Assembly (NCBI GenBank): GCA_002348905.1
Contig: DEBW01000203.1
Location: 2,845-13,022 of the forward strand
Direction: 5' to 3'
DNA length: 10,178 bases
DNA from: Ruminococcus flavefaciens
GTDB lineage: Bacteria; Bacillota; Clostridia; Oscillospirales; Ruminococcaceae
Below are positions 1-6,121 of this stretch, one piece after another. The translations under genes were made by a program, and so were the position numbers. The notes beneath the pieces are model-generated. The model made no database searches, was not told the DNA's origin, and saw only the letters and a program-made list of their open reading frames with translations. Position 1 is the first letter of the stretch, and each line of letters starts with the position of its first letter.

Positions 1-312
1 ACAACTACAACAACAACTGAGACAACAAAGCCGGGCGAGACAACTACAACAACAACTGAAACAACAAAGCCAGGCGAGACTACAACTACAACAACTGAGA
101 CAACAAAGCCAGGTGAGTCTACAACTACAACAACAACTGAGACAACAAAGCCAGGTGAGTCTACAACTACAACAACATCCACAATTAAGCCAGGCGCATC
201 TACAACAACTACAACTACAACAAAGCCAGGCGATTCTACAACAACTACAACAACTACAATTAAGCCAGGCGTATCCACAACAACTACAACAACTACAACA
301 AAGCCAGGCGAT
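1..312 (+). repeat. In-frame tandem repeat encoding Thr-rich linker of the CttA-like protein
   Basis: Eight consecutive units of 12-14 codons, mostly 13 (39 bases), begin at 1, 40, 79, 118, 160, 199, 235 and 274. The early units read TTTTTTETTKPGE; later ones drift to S-T(n)-IKPG or S-T(n)-KPGD. Every unit length is a multiple of three, so the frame is kept. Thr is written almost only with ACA and ACT. The array probably continues left of the window. It acts as a flexible, possibly glycosylated spacer between the catalytic or binding modules and the X-dockerin. Confidence 0.9.
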
Positions 313-1101
313 TCTACAACAACTACAACAACTACTACAACAGGTACACCTGTTACAACTACAAAGGCTGTAAAGGGTGCAACTGCAAGCATTGATCTTA
401 AGACAAAGACAACTGCTGGTTTCTACCTCAACATCGACAAGGAGTTCAACAAGAACCAGATCGAGTCTATCAACTGCACATTCACAGAAGAGACTTCTTA
501 CATCGGCGAAGATGGTAAGGAAGTTGGCGAGAAGAAGGTTGAGAAGAGCGACGCTGTAAGCATCCTCGACAAGATCGGCTTCGGTGAGCAGACACCTGCT
601 AACATGGCTGACAGTGCAGAAAACTTCAAGACAACTATCAAGGTATACGCTACAGAGGACATTGCAACTGCTGACGGTACTGTAGTTATCAAGAAGGGTG
701 ACACTCTCAAGGATTCTGAGGGTAACGACTTAACTCTTACAGTTTACATCGGTGTTAAGGGCGATGCAAACCTCGATGGTAAGGTTGGTTCAAACGATGC
801 TTCCTGCATACTTGTATGGTACAGCAAGATGTCTACAGGCGCAGACGCTGCTGAGACTACATTCTCTACAAGCGAGCTTGTTAAGGACGATGCACTTCTC
901 GATGAGTTTGCTGCATTCCTCAGCGACGTAAACAACGAGAACGATGAGAACAACTTCTCTGAGACAAAGGGCGACAGACAGCTCCTCGCTACTGATGCAA
1001 CATTCATCCTTGCAATGTATGCTAAGGTTTCAACAGGTGCTGAAATGGACAGAGCTACTTGGAACGAGGTTCTCGGCGATACTTACGCTAAGCAGGACTA
1101 A
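1..1101 (+). CDS. cttA: CttA-like cellulosomal protein, C-terminal part (Thr-rich linker, X-module, dockerin); 5' end outside window
   Basis: The reading frame is open from base 1 to the TAA at 1099-1101, giving 366 visible residues. Residues 1-125 are a Thr-rich linker with repeated KPGE/KPGD blocks. Residues about 126-252 form a beta-rich domain ending in VYIGVKGD, as expected for a ruminococcal X-module. The dockerin follows. Its first calcium loop is canonical (D255, N257, D259, G260, D266) and leads into a helix ending YSKMSTG. The second begins D309-V-N311 but reaches D325 and D332 only after about 12 extra residues, then ends YAKVSTG. Known family: CttA of R. flavefaciens carries cellulose-binding modules plus an X-dockerin that binds the ScaE cohesin, and its gene lies just before scaE. 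The next gene here is scaE-like, so CttA is preferred over another X-dockerin protein such as ScaB. The X-dockerin call is firm; the CttA name rests partly on context because the binding modules are outside the window. Confidence 0.78.
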   Translation, partial: TTTTTTETTKPGETTTTTTETTKPGETTTTTTETTKPGESTTTTTTETTKPGESTTTTTSTIKPGASTTTTTTTKPGDSTTTTTTTIKPGVSTTTTTTTTKPGDSTTTTTTTTTGTPVTTTKAVKGATASIDLKTKTTAGFYLNIDKEFNKNQIESINCTFTEETSYIGEDGKEVGEKKVEKSDAVSILDKIGFGEQTPANMADSAENFKTTIKVYATEDIATADGTVVIKKGDTLKDSEGNDLTLTVYIGVKGDANLDGKVGSNDASCILVWYSKMSTGADAAETTFSTSELVKDDALLDEFAAFLSDVNNENDENNFSETKGDRQLLATDATFILAMYAKVSTGAEMDRATWNEVLGDTYAKQD

Positions 1102-1138
1102 TCAATAAGCACATACCTGATTTAATTAAGTTTTGTTA

Positions 1139-1165
1139 AGCCTGCTGTCACAGGGGCAGCAGGCT
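1139..1165 (+). other. Intercistronic stem-loop between cttA-like and scaE-like genes
   Basis: A perfect 9-base inverted repeat, AGCCTGCTG (1139-1147) with CAGCAGGCT (1157-1165), encloses a 9-base loop. The sequence after it is GACATAG, not a run of T, so it does not look like a standard intrinsic terminator. It lies between the cttA stop and the scaE ribosome binding site. It could be an RNA-processing or 3'-end stabilising structure in a joint transcript, or a weak attenuator. The structure is visible; its role is inferred. Confidence 0.6.
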
Positions 1166-1205
1166 GACATAGAAAAAATTATCTATCTGAAAGGAAAGAA
1201 TCAAA

Positions 1206-2258
1206 ATGAAGAAGAATTCATTAAAGAGAGTATTTTCTGCTCTTGCTGTAGCAGCAGTAGCAGTATCTGCATCTTCTGTAGCAGCTTTTGCTGAAGAGGG
1301 TGACGGTGGTTTCACAGCAGCACAGATCGAAGGATCTGCTAACAAGCCAACAATCACTGTTGAGGTTGACGGCGTTGCAGGCGGTAAGGTTTTCGATCTC
1401 GCTGACGTTGCTGGCAAGACAGTTACAGTAAACGTAAACGTTGCAGGCGCTAACGCACAGTACGCTTCAACTGGTTTACACATCTACTACGATAAGGCAC
1501 TCGACGTTGCTACTGACGATTTCGGTGATGCTAATGTTGAAGCAGGCGCTGCTATCAAGAAGCTTTCTGCAAACCCAGCTGAGAACGATCCTACAGCTGC
1601 TGATCAGGGCATGAAGGGCTTCTTCGTAGCTACAGCAGGTAAGGCTAACTACGGTATCGATGGTACAATGTGGAAATTCGACCTCAAGGTTCCTGCAACA
1701 GCTAAGGAAGGCGATGTATTCGGTATCGATATCATCTACAAGTCCAGCAAGAACGCTGAAGACCTCTTCGTAAACGCTGAGGATAACGAAGCTGGTAAGA
1801 TCATGCAGGCTTACGCTTTCACAAGAGGTATCTACAACTCTGGTTCTAACAACACATTCGCTGCTTCTGCTGAGGATGTAGCTAAGTGTGCTGCTCTTGC
1901 TGATCTCGATAAGAGCTACGATGGTTACATTGCTATCGGCAAGGCTCCTGAGACAACAACTACAACAACAACTACAACAACAACTACTACAACAACAACT
2001 ACTACAACTACTACTACAACAACTACAACTCAGCCAGCTACTACAACTACAACATCTACAACAAAGGCTGGTACAACAACTACAACAACAGCTAAGAAGC
2101 CTACAACAACTACAACTACTAAGAAGGCTGCTACAACTACAACAACAGCTAAGAAGGACGATTCACCTAAGACAGGTGTTGCTGGTGCAGGCGTAGCAGT
2201 TGCAGGTCTTGCACTCGCTGTAGGTACAGCATTTGTTCTCAGAAAGAAGGAAGACTAA
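1206..2258 (+). CDS. scaE: ScaE-like single-cohesin cell-surface anchoring scaffoldin with sortase signal
   Basis: The 350-residue protein starts with a Sec signal peptide (KK then a hydrophobic Ala/Val core, likely cut after AFA at residue 29). Residues about 48-246 have the look of a cohesin: ITVEVDGV, a TVTVNVNVAG strand, GLHIYYDKAL, MWKFDLKVP, FGIDIIY and a closing YIAIG strand. A run of 26 Thr (250-275) and further Thr/Lys blocks form a wall-spanning stalk. The C-terminus has SPKTG (320-324), a hydrophobic stretch (325-345) and RKKED, a sortase substrate signal in which Ser replaces the usual Leu of LPXTG. AAGGAAAG at 1191-1198 lies 7 bases before the ATG. Known family: ScaE has one cohesin that receives the X-dockerins of ScaB and CttA and is attached to the cell wall by sortase. 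The upstream X-dockerin gene supports this. No other cohesin is present. Confidence 0.85.
   Translation: MKKNSLKRVFSALAVAAVAVSASSVAAFAEEGDGGFTAAQIEGSANKPTITVEVDGVAGGKVFDLADVAGKTVTVNVNVAGANAQYASTGLHIYYDKALDVATDDFGDANVEAGAAIKKLSANPAENDPTAADQGMKGFFVATAGKANYGIDGTMWKFDLKVPATAKEGDVFGIDIIYKSSKNAEDLFVNAEDNEAGKIMQAYAFTRGIYNSGSNNTFAASAEDVAKCAALADLDKSYDGYIAIGKAPETTTTTTTTTTTTTTTTTTTTTTTTTTQPATTTTTSTTKAGTTTTTTAKKPTTTTTTKKAATTTTTAKKDDSPKTGVAGAGVAVAGLALAVGTAFVLRKKED
1953..2156 (+). repeat. Low-complexity ACA/ACT tract encoding poly-Thr stalk of the ScaE-like protein
   Basis: Twenty-six consecutive Thr codons (1953-2030), all ACA or ACT, are followed by shorter Thr blocks separated by QPA, KAG, AKKP and KKAA. 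The tract closely resembles the linker DNA at 1-350, in the same orientation. It separates the cohesin from the sortase signal. Confidence 0.9.
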
Positions 2259-2290
2259 TTAATTAGTCACAATTCTTAATAGAATAATTA

Positions 2291-2317
2291 AAGGCTCTCC
2301 AGACGGAGAGCCTTTTT
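2291..2317 (+). terminator. Intrinsic terminator after scaE-like gene
   Basis: A perfect 10-base stem, AAGGCTCTCC (2291-2300) and GGAGAGCCTT (2305-2314), has an AGAC loop and runs into five T (2313-2317). It begins 32 bases after the scaE stop and reads best on the + strand. Confidence 0.93.
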
Positions 2318-2327
2318 GTTATATAAG

Positions 2328-2352
2328 AAAGACCGCATTATTGCGGTCTTTT
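2328..2352. terminator. Second hairpin between convergent scaE-like and ttcA-like genes
   Basis: AAAGACCGCA (2328-2337) pairs with TGCGGTCTTT (2342-2351) around a TTAT loop. It sits 3 bases past the ttcA stop, so on the - strand it can end ttcA, with a short T-rich exit. On the + strand it backs up the terminator at 2291-2317. Confidence 0.8.
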
Positions 2353-2355
2353 GTG

Positions 2356-3075
2356 TTATTTTATTCCCCAGCCGTCAATATCTCCACGAACCATTGCACC
2401 GAATATCCTGTCCTTGAAACCGTGGTCGCTGCGCTCCTGAGCAGCGATAAATTCCTTTGTTCTCTGACGGTTCGTGTGTCCGTCAGCCGGACATTTTGAC
2501 TTGACTATCTCTATACCCTCATGTCTGACCGCACGGCGTATCTCCTTCTCAGTAGCAAGTACAAGCGGACGTATTACCGTCAGCTTTTTGTCGTCAAGTA
2601 GAGTTACCGGCGAATAACAGCCTATTCTGCCCTCAGTGAACAGATTCATTATGAAGGTTTCGACGGTATCGTCATAGTTGTGCCCGAGAGCGACCTTGTT
2701 ACAGCCAAATTCTCCAGCCGCATTATGCAGCGCTCCACGCCTCATACGTGCACATAAACTGCAAGGATTCGGCTCTTTTCGTACATCAAACACTATCTCG
2801 CCTATCTGCGTAGGGACTATGTGATACGTTATGCCGTTCTTTCTGCAAAGCTCGGATACTGCTGTATAATCTCCGGGAGTACCGCCGAAGTTCGGATCTA
2901 TGGTTATAGCCGTAACATCGTAATTTATACCGATAAAGTTACGTAGTCTGACAAGTCCGAGCAGAAGCACAAGGCTGTCCTTTCCGCCTGAGATGCCAAC
3001 AGCGATATTATCGCCGTCCTGTATCATGTTGTATTGCTGAATTGCTTTTCGCATATGTCCCAAAATTTTTTGCAT
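2356..3075 (-). CDS. ttcA: TtcA-family PP-loop tRNA 2-thiocytidine synthetase
   Basis: TtcA uses ATP and an Fe-S cluster to thiolate cytidine 32 of some tRNAs in the cytoplasm. The 239-residue protein shows the PP-loop ATP-binding motif SGGKDS (29-34), the CSLC pair (C105, C108) followed by ARMRRGALH, the ALGHNYDDTVET segment (129-140) and a later cysteine (C195, KSKCPADG). These match the three Cys used for the 4Fe-4S cluster in characterised TtcA. The ATG at 3075 is chosen because GGAGG at 3081-3085 lies 5 bases before it; a longer reading from TTG at 3087 would place the ribosome binding site inside the gene. The gene is alone on its strand, with its own promoter at 3108-3136. The family is clear, but paralogues act on other tRNA positions or remain unassigned, so substrate specificity is inferred. 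Confidence 0.85.
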   Translation of the reverse strand: MQKILGHMRKAIQQYNMIQDGDNIAVGISGGKDSLVLLLGLVRLRNFIGINYDVTAITIDPNFGGTPGDYTAVSELCRKNGITYHIVPTQIGEIVFDVRKEPNPCSLCARMRRGALHNAAGEFGCNKVALGHNYDDTVETFIMNLFTEGRIGCYSPVTLLDDKKLTVIRPLVLATEKEIRRAVRHEGIEIVKSKCPADGHTNRQRTKEFIAAQERSDHGFKDRIFGAMVRGDIDGWGIK

Positions 3076-3080
3076 AAAAG

Positions 3081-3085
3081 CCTCC
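3081..3085 (-). promoter_or_regulatory. Ribosome binding site fixing the ttcA start
   Basis: GGAGG on the - strand lies 5 bases before the ATG at 3075. It overlaps the GAG-GCT codons of the possible TTG-initiated extension, which argues against that extension. Confidence 0.85.
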
Positions 3086-3107
3086 AAAAATTATTTATCA
3101 CACATTA

Positions 3108-3136
3108 ATTATACTTCATAACGGAGAAAATTGCAA
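3108..3136 (-). promoter_or_regulatory. Promoter for ttcA-like gene
   Basis: On the - strand, -35 TTGCAA (3136-3131) and -10 TATAAT (3113-3108) are separated by exactly 17 bases. Transcription would start near 3101, giving a leader of roughly 25 bases. Confidence 0.75.
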
Positions 3137-3143
3137 ATATATC

Positions 3144-3172
3144 TTGCAAATCATGCGAAAATATTATATAAT
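3144..3172 (+). promoter_or_regulatory. Promoter for DUF2500-like gene
   Basis: -35 TTGCAA (3144-3149) and -10 TATAAT (3167-3172) are 17 bases apart. The promoter points away from the ttcA promoter, with only 7 bases between the two -35 boxes. Confidence 0.75.
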
Positions 3173-3223
3173 ATATTTTGGAATATTTCGGCAGTAAAGC
3201 CGTTTAATGAAAGGAACTACATT

Positions 3224-3721
3224 ATGACATTTCAGGCAGGAACGCTCCTCGCTCTGACTCCGCAAATGAAAAATCTGTTTATACTTTTAGGCGCTATAGC
3301 AGTAATTCTCATACTCGTTATACTCCTCTTCGGCGGAAAAAGTCCCTTTATGAAATTTATGAACTTTTTCCTTGAAGAAAATGAAGGCGCAAGCGGAAAT
3401 CAGCAGCGTGGCGACAGAACCTCTTCAAGACATCGTGATGAGCCTGTTCAGAAGAAAACGTCACAGCCTATAGTTGAAATGGCTACACTTATACGCAAGT
3501 CTGATGACAGACTTCGTATAATCGAAAGTACCGGTCAGCAAAAGCTCGTTGACGAATACTATGAACTGGTTTTCGTTACACGCAAAGGGCAGAAATTAAG
3601 GATCGAATGTTCAAGGGAAGCTTATGACAAGATACCCTTCAATCAGCAAGGCTCACTTACTTATAAGCGGAATACCCTTGTTAAATTTAAATACTACGAG
3701 GATACAGTATATAATAACTGA
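3224..3721 (+). CDS. Membrane-anchored DUF2500-like protein of unknown function
   Basis: The 165-residue protein has one N-terminal membrane segment (about 17-37, NLFILLGAIAVILILVILLF). A charged, low-complexity linker (about 50-82) follows, then a small beta-rich domain (83-158). The end of that domain, EAYDKIPFNQQGSLTYKRNT, resembles the tail of E. coli YhhM (DUF2500), which has a similar plan of one membrane segment plus a small soluble domain. No catalytic motif is visible. The ATG at 3224 follows AAAGGA (3210-3215) at normal distance; the frame is open further upstream, but that part overlaps the promoter. A long hairpin separates it from ung, so it may be its own transcription unit. The family match was made by eye and the function is unknown. 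Confidence 0.7.
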   Translation: MTFQAGTLLALTPQMKNLFILLGAIAVILILVILLFGGKSPFMKFMNFFLEENEGASGNQQRGDRTSSRHRDEPVQKKTSQPIVEMATLIRKSDDRLRIIESTGQQKLVDEYYELVFVTRKGQKLRIECSREAYDKIPFNQQGSLTYKRNTLVKFKYYEDTVYNN

Positions 3722-3789
3722 CAAAGGGACGGTTATATACTGTCCGCATATTTTCAAGCTTGGCGGACAGTATGCCGTCCTCTTTGTTT
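3722..3789 (+). terminator. Long imperfect hairpin between DUF2500-like gene and ung
   Basis: An 11-base core, ATACTGTCCGC (3737-3747) with GCGGACAGTAT (3763-3773), is extended by GGACGG/CCGTCC (3727-3732, 3775-3780) and CAAAG/CTTTG (3722-3726, 3782-3786), with small bulges between. It begins directly after the stop codon and ends in a short, interrupted T run (TTTGTTTG), 7 bases before the ung ribosome binding site. It is likely a terminator or partial attenuator; the T run is weak. Confidence 0.6.
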
Positions 3790-3803
3790 GAACGGAGGAA
3801 AAT

Positions 3804-4475
3804 ATGGTAAATTTTGGCAATGAATGGGATGAGCTTCTTAAAGATGAATTTACGAAAGAGTACTATCTCCGGCTTCGTGAATTTCTGAAGAATGAGTACA
3901 GAACACAGCGTATCTTTCCGGGAATGTACGACATTTTTAATGCGCTGAAGCTCACTTCCTACAGTGATGTAAAATGTGTGATTATCGGACAAGATCCTTA
4001 TCACGGCGAAGGACAGGCGCACGGTCTTAGCTTTTCCGTCAAGAAGGGCATAGCTCCGCCGCCGTCGCTGGTGAATATATTCAAGGAGATACGTGACGAT
4101 GTTGGTATCGACAATACCGGCAGGCACGGCGAACTTACGAAATGGGCGCAGAATGGTGTACTTCTGCTCAATTCCGTGCTTACTGTACGTGCAAATCAGG
4201 CGAGAAGCCACCACGGTCAGGGCTGGGAGCAGTTCACAACAGACGTTATACATCTCCTCAACGCTCGTCAGAAGCCTATGGTGTTCATGCTCTGGGGCGG
4301 AGATGCAAAGGCTAAACAGCAGTTCATAACAAATCCGGCGCATCTTGTGCTGAAAGCAGCTCATCCAAGTCCGCTTTCGGCGTATAACGGATTTTTCGGG
4401 TGCAGACACTTCTCACAGGCAAATGAATTTCTTCGTGCAAACGGTATAGAACCGATAGACTGGTCGATAGATTGA
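3804..4475 (+). CDS. ung: Uracil-DNA glycosylase, family 1
   Basis: Ung removes uracil from DNA in base-excision repair in the cytoplasm. The 223-residue protein is of normal family length. It carries the catalytic water-activating motif GQDPYH (62-67, Asp64), the proline-rich APPPSL loop (84-89), LLLNSVLTV (120-128) with the uracil-recognising Asn123, and the HPSPLSA minor-groove loop (187-193) with catalytic His187. The following YNGFFG is also typical. The ATG at 3804 has CGGAGGAAA (3793-3801) just upstream. metF begins 13 bases after the stop, so the two are probably co-transcribed, though no shared function is evident. Nothing is missing or unusual. Confidence 0.97.
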   Translation: MVNFGNEWDELLKDEFTKEYYLRLREFLKNEYRTQRIFPGMYDIFNALKLTSYSDVKCVIIGQDPYHGEGQAHGLSFSVKKGIAPPPSLVNIFKEIRDDVGIDNTGRHGELTKWAQNGVLLLNSVLTVRANQARSHHGQGWEQFTTDVIHLLNARQKPMVFMLWGGDAKAKQQFITNPAHLVLKAAHPSPLSAYNGFFGCRHFSQANEFLRANGIEPIDWSID

Positions 4476-4488
4476 AAGGAATAGATTT

Positions 4489-5349
4489 ATGAAAGTAAAA
4501 GACTTATTTAAGGAAAAAACTCTGTTTTCATTTGAGGTTTTTCCGCCTAAAAAGACAAGCTCAGTTGACGTTATTTATCAGACACTTGAAGAACTTCGTG
4601 ACCTTAAACCTGACTTTATAAGCGTGACTTTCGGCGCAGGCGGAAGCGGAAACAGCGTGTATGCCCTTGATATCGCATCTAAAATAAAGGAAAACGGCAT
4701 AATCCCTGTGCTTCATCTCCCATGCATAAACTTCACAAAGGCTGAGATAGACGCTACTCTTGAAGAGGCTCAGAAGCGTGGAATTGAGCATATCCTCGCT
4801 CTCAGAGGAGATATAAACCCTGATATCCCGCCGGTGAAGGACTTCGCACACGCAAGTGACCTTATCAGCTATCTTCGCACAAAGGGAGATTTCGACATTG
4901 CCGGAGCTTGCTACCCTGAGTGCCACCCTGATGCTGATACCCTTGAAGAAGACATCGAGAATCTTAAAATCAAAGTAGATGCCGGAGCTGACCACCTTAT
5001 CACTCAGCTTTTCTTCGATAACGATAGCTTCTACAATTTCAGGGACAAGGCTGCTGCTGCCGGTATAAACGTGCCTATCGAAGCTGGTATCATGCCGGTA
5101 GTAAACAAGAATATGATAGAGCGCATGGTAACTACCTGCGGAGCAAGCCTTCCAAGAAAGTTCGTAAAGATAATGCAGCGCTATGAGCATAATCCGGAGG
5201 CTCTGCGTGATGCCGGTATCGCTTACGCTATAAATCAGATAGTTGACCTTGCTGCGAGCGGTGTTGACGGTATCCACCTTTATACTATGAATAACCCATA
5301 CGTTGCACGTAAAATAAGCAACGCCGTATCGGGCATAATAGAAGCATGA
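4489..5349 (+). CDS. metF: 5,10-methylenetetrahydrofolate reductase
   Basis: MetF is a flavoenzyme that reduces methylene-THF to methyl-THF, the methyl donor for methionine synthesis. The 286 residues include FSFEVFPPKK (13-22), with the catalytic Glu at 16, then SVTFGAGGS, the LHLPCINFT strand and ALRGDINPD near the flavin and folate sites. The later GACYPECHPD, LITQLFFDND and EAGIMPVVN segments are all typical of MetF. Length is close to the E. coli enzyme. The ribosome binding site GAAAGGAA lies at 4474-4482. The stop overlaps the start of the next gene, the methionine synthase reactivation protein, which implies translational coupling and a shared role in methionine metabolism. No SAM or B12 riboswitch could fit in the 13-base gap upstream. 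Confidence 0.95.
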   Translation: MKVKDLFKEKTLFSFEVFPPKKTSSVDVIYQTLEELRDLKPDFISVTFGAGGSGNSVYALDIASKIKENGIIPVLHLPCINFTKAEIDATLEEAQKRGIEHILALRGDINPDIPPVKDFAHASDLISYLRTKGDFDIAGACYPECHPDADTLEEDIENLKIKVDAGADHLITQLFFDNDSFYNFRDKAAAAGINVPIEAGIMPVVNKNMIERMVTTCGASLPRKFVKIMQRYEHNPEALRDAGIAYAINQIVDLAASGVDGIHLYTMNNPYVARKISNAVSGIIEA

Positions 5350-6020
5350 TGAAGCTTGATACGATATCCAAGGATGAAGCTTCCCGGTACATGGGAGTGA
5401 AAGGCACTCCCGACGATAATATCAAGGCTATATTAGACCGCCTTGAGCCTGTTGTAAGGGCGCAGCTCCGACCGGCTTATGTTTACCGTGAAACGAATAT
5501 ATCCTTTACTGATGAGGGTGTAAAGGCTGATATCGGACTTCTGCTGACCGGAAATGATATACGCAGACATCTTTCCGGCTGCAAGAAAGCTATACTCTTT
5601 GCAGCGACAGTTTCGGCTGCGGCTGACAAGCTTATACGTCAGGCTGCTGTTACAGATATGGCTGAGGCTCTCGCAGTTGACTGCCTTTGCAGCGCTGCCA
5701 TAGAGCAGGTTTGCAGCAAGGCAGAGGAGGAGATATTCTCGGTTTCAAAAGCAGCCTACCGCACATGGAGATTCAGTCCCGGCTACGGCGACCTGCCTAT
5801 ATCTACTCAGAGAGACTTTCTCCTCGCACTTAACGCTCAGCGGCGCATAGGTCTTACTGTGACTGAGAGTTCACTGCTTATACCGTCTAAATCAGTAACG
5901 GCTATAATAGGCATTTCTGATACTCCGTTAGCTGAAAGCAAGCATGGCTGTGAGGTTTGCAGAATGCGTGAAAACTGTGCTTTTTCACACAGCGGAGGTT
6001 GTAAAAGAAATGTGAATTGA
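5346..6020 (+). CDS. Free-standing methionine synthase (MetH) reactivation-domain protein
   Basis: This 224-residue protein matches the C-terminal activation domain of B12-dependent methionine synthase, which binds S-adenosylmethionine and helps re-methylate oxidised cobalamin. The signature RFSPGYGDLP (142-151) corresponds to the RxxPGYGD SAM-binding segment; TESSLLIPSKSVTAIIG (173-189) matches the TES...P.KSVSA..G segment. The catalytic homocysteine, folate and cobalamin domains are absent, so it is a separate subunit or helper. The C-terminus has C202, C205, C211 and C219, a possible metal or Fe-S site not present in E. coli MetH. Its ATG overlaps the metF stop by 4 bases. Methionine synthase proper must be encoded elsewhere. 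The domain call is firm; the in vivo partner is inferred. Confidence 0.9.
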   Translation: MMKLDTISKDEASRYMGVKGTPDDNIKAILDRLEPVVRAQLRPAYVYRETNISFTDEGVKADIGLLLTGNDIRRHLSGCKKAILFAATVSAAADKLIRQAAVTDMAEALAVDCLCSAAIEQVCSKAEEEIFSVSKAAYRTWRFSPGYGDLPISTQRDFLLALNAQRRIGLTVTESSLLIPSKSVTAIIGISDTPLAESKHGCEVCRMRENCAFSHSGGCKRNVN

Positions 6021-6043
6021 TAGTCAGAGTTTAGTTACTATTG

Positions 6044-6058
6044 TTTACAAACTGTAAA
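6044..6058. promoter_or_regulatory. Short inverted repeat upstream of solute-binding protein promoter
   Basis: TTTACA (6044-6049) and TGTAAA (6053-6058) form a 6-base inverted repeat around AAC. It lies about 65 bases before the -35 box and has no T-tract on the + strand. It could be an operator or chance in AT-rich DNA. Confidence 0.25.
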
Positions 6059-6079
6059 AAATAATCACGAAAATACAGC

Positions 6080-6107
6080 AAATTTACTAAAATTTAACAA
6101 AATTTAT
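6080..6107 (+). promoter_or_regulatory. Phased A/T tracts upstream of promoter (possible curved DNA or UP element)
   Basis: Three AATTTA tracts begin at 6081, 6091 and 6101, exactly 10 bases apart and about one helical turn each. They end 14 bases before the -35 box at 6122. Such phasing is the usual basis of intrinsic curvature that strengthens promoters. The phasing is visible; the effect is inferred. Confidence 0.5.
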
Positions 6108-6121
6108 ATTGATTTTGAGTA

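Noticed and set aside
1..312. CRISPR-like array from the regular 39-base repeats
   Set aside because: Units are contiguous with no unique spacers, stay in frame and encode a Thr-rich linker.
113..559. Gln/Leu-rich and Arg/Ser-rich reading frames overlapping the left-end gene (also 1888-2196)
   Set aside because: They are out-of-frame readings of the ACA/ACT Thr-codon tracts; the Thr-rich frames have signal, cohesin or dockerin context and the others do not.
3173..3223. Riboswitch ahead of the DUF2500-like gene or the ung-metF cluster
   Set aside because: The leaders are too short for a SAM, B12 or THF riboswitch, and no conserved core is visible.
3687..4409. Long antisense reading frame of 240 codons across ung, and a similar one across metF (4561-5277)
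   Set aside because: They mirror strongly recognised genes, lack convincing ribosome binding sites and show no recognisable protein features.
6021..6121. Terminator after the methionine synthase reactivation gene
   Set aside because: The only hairpin (6044-6058) has a 6-base AT-rich stem and is followed by A, not T, on the coding strand.
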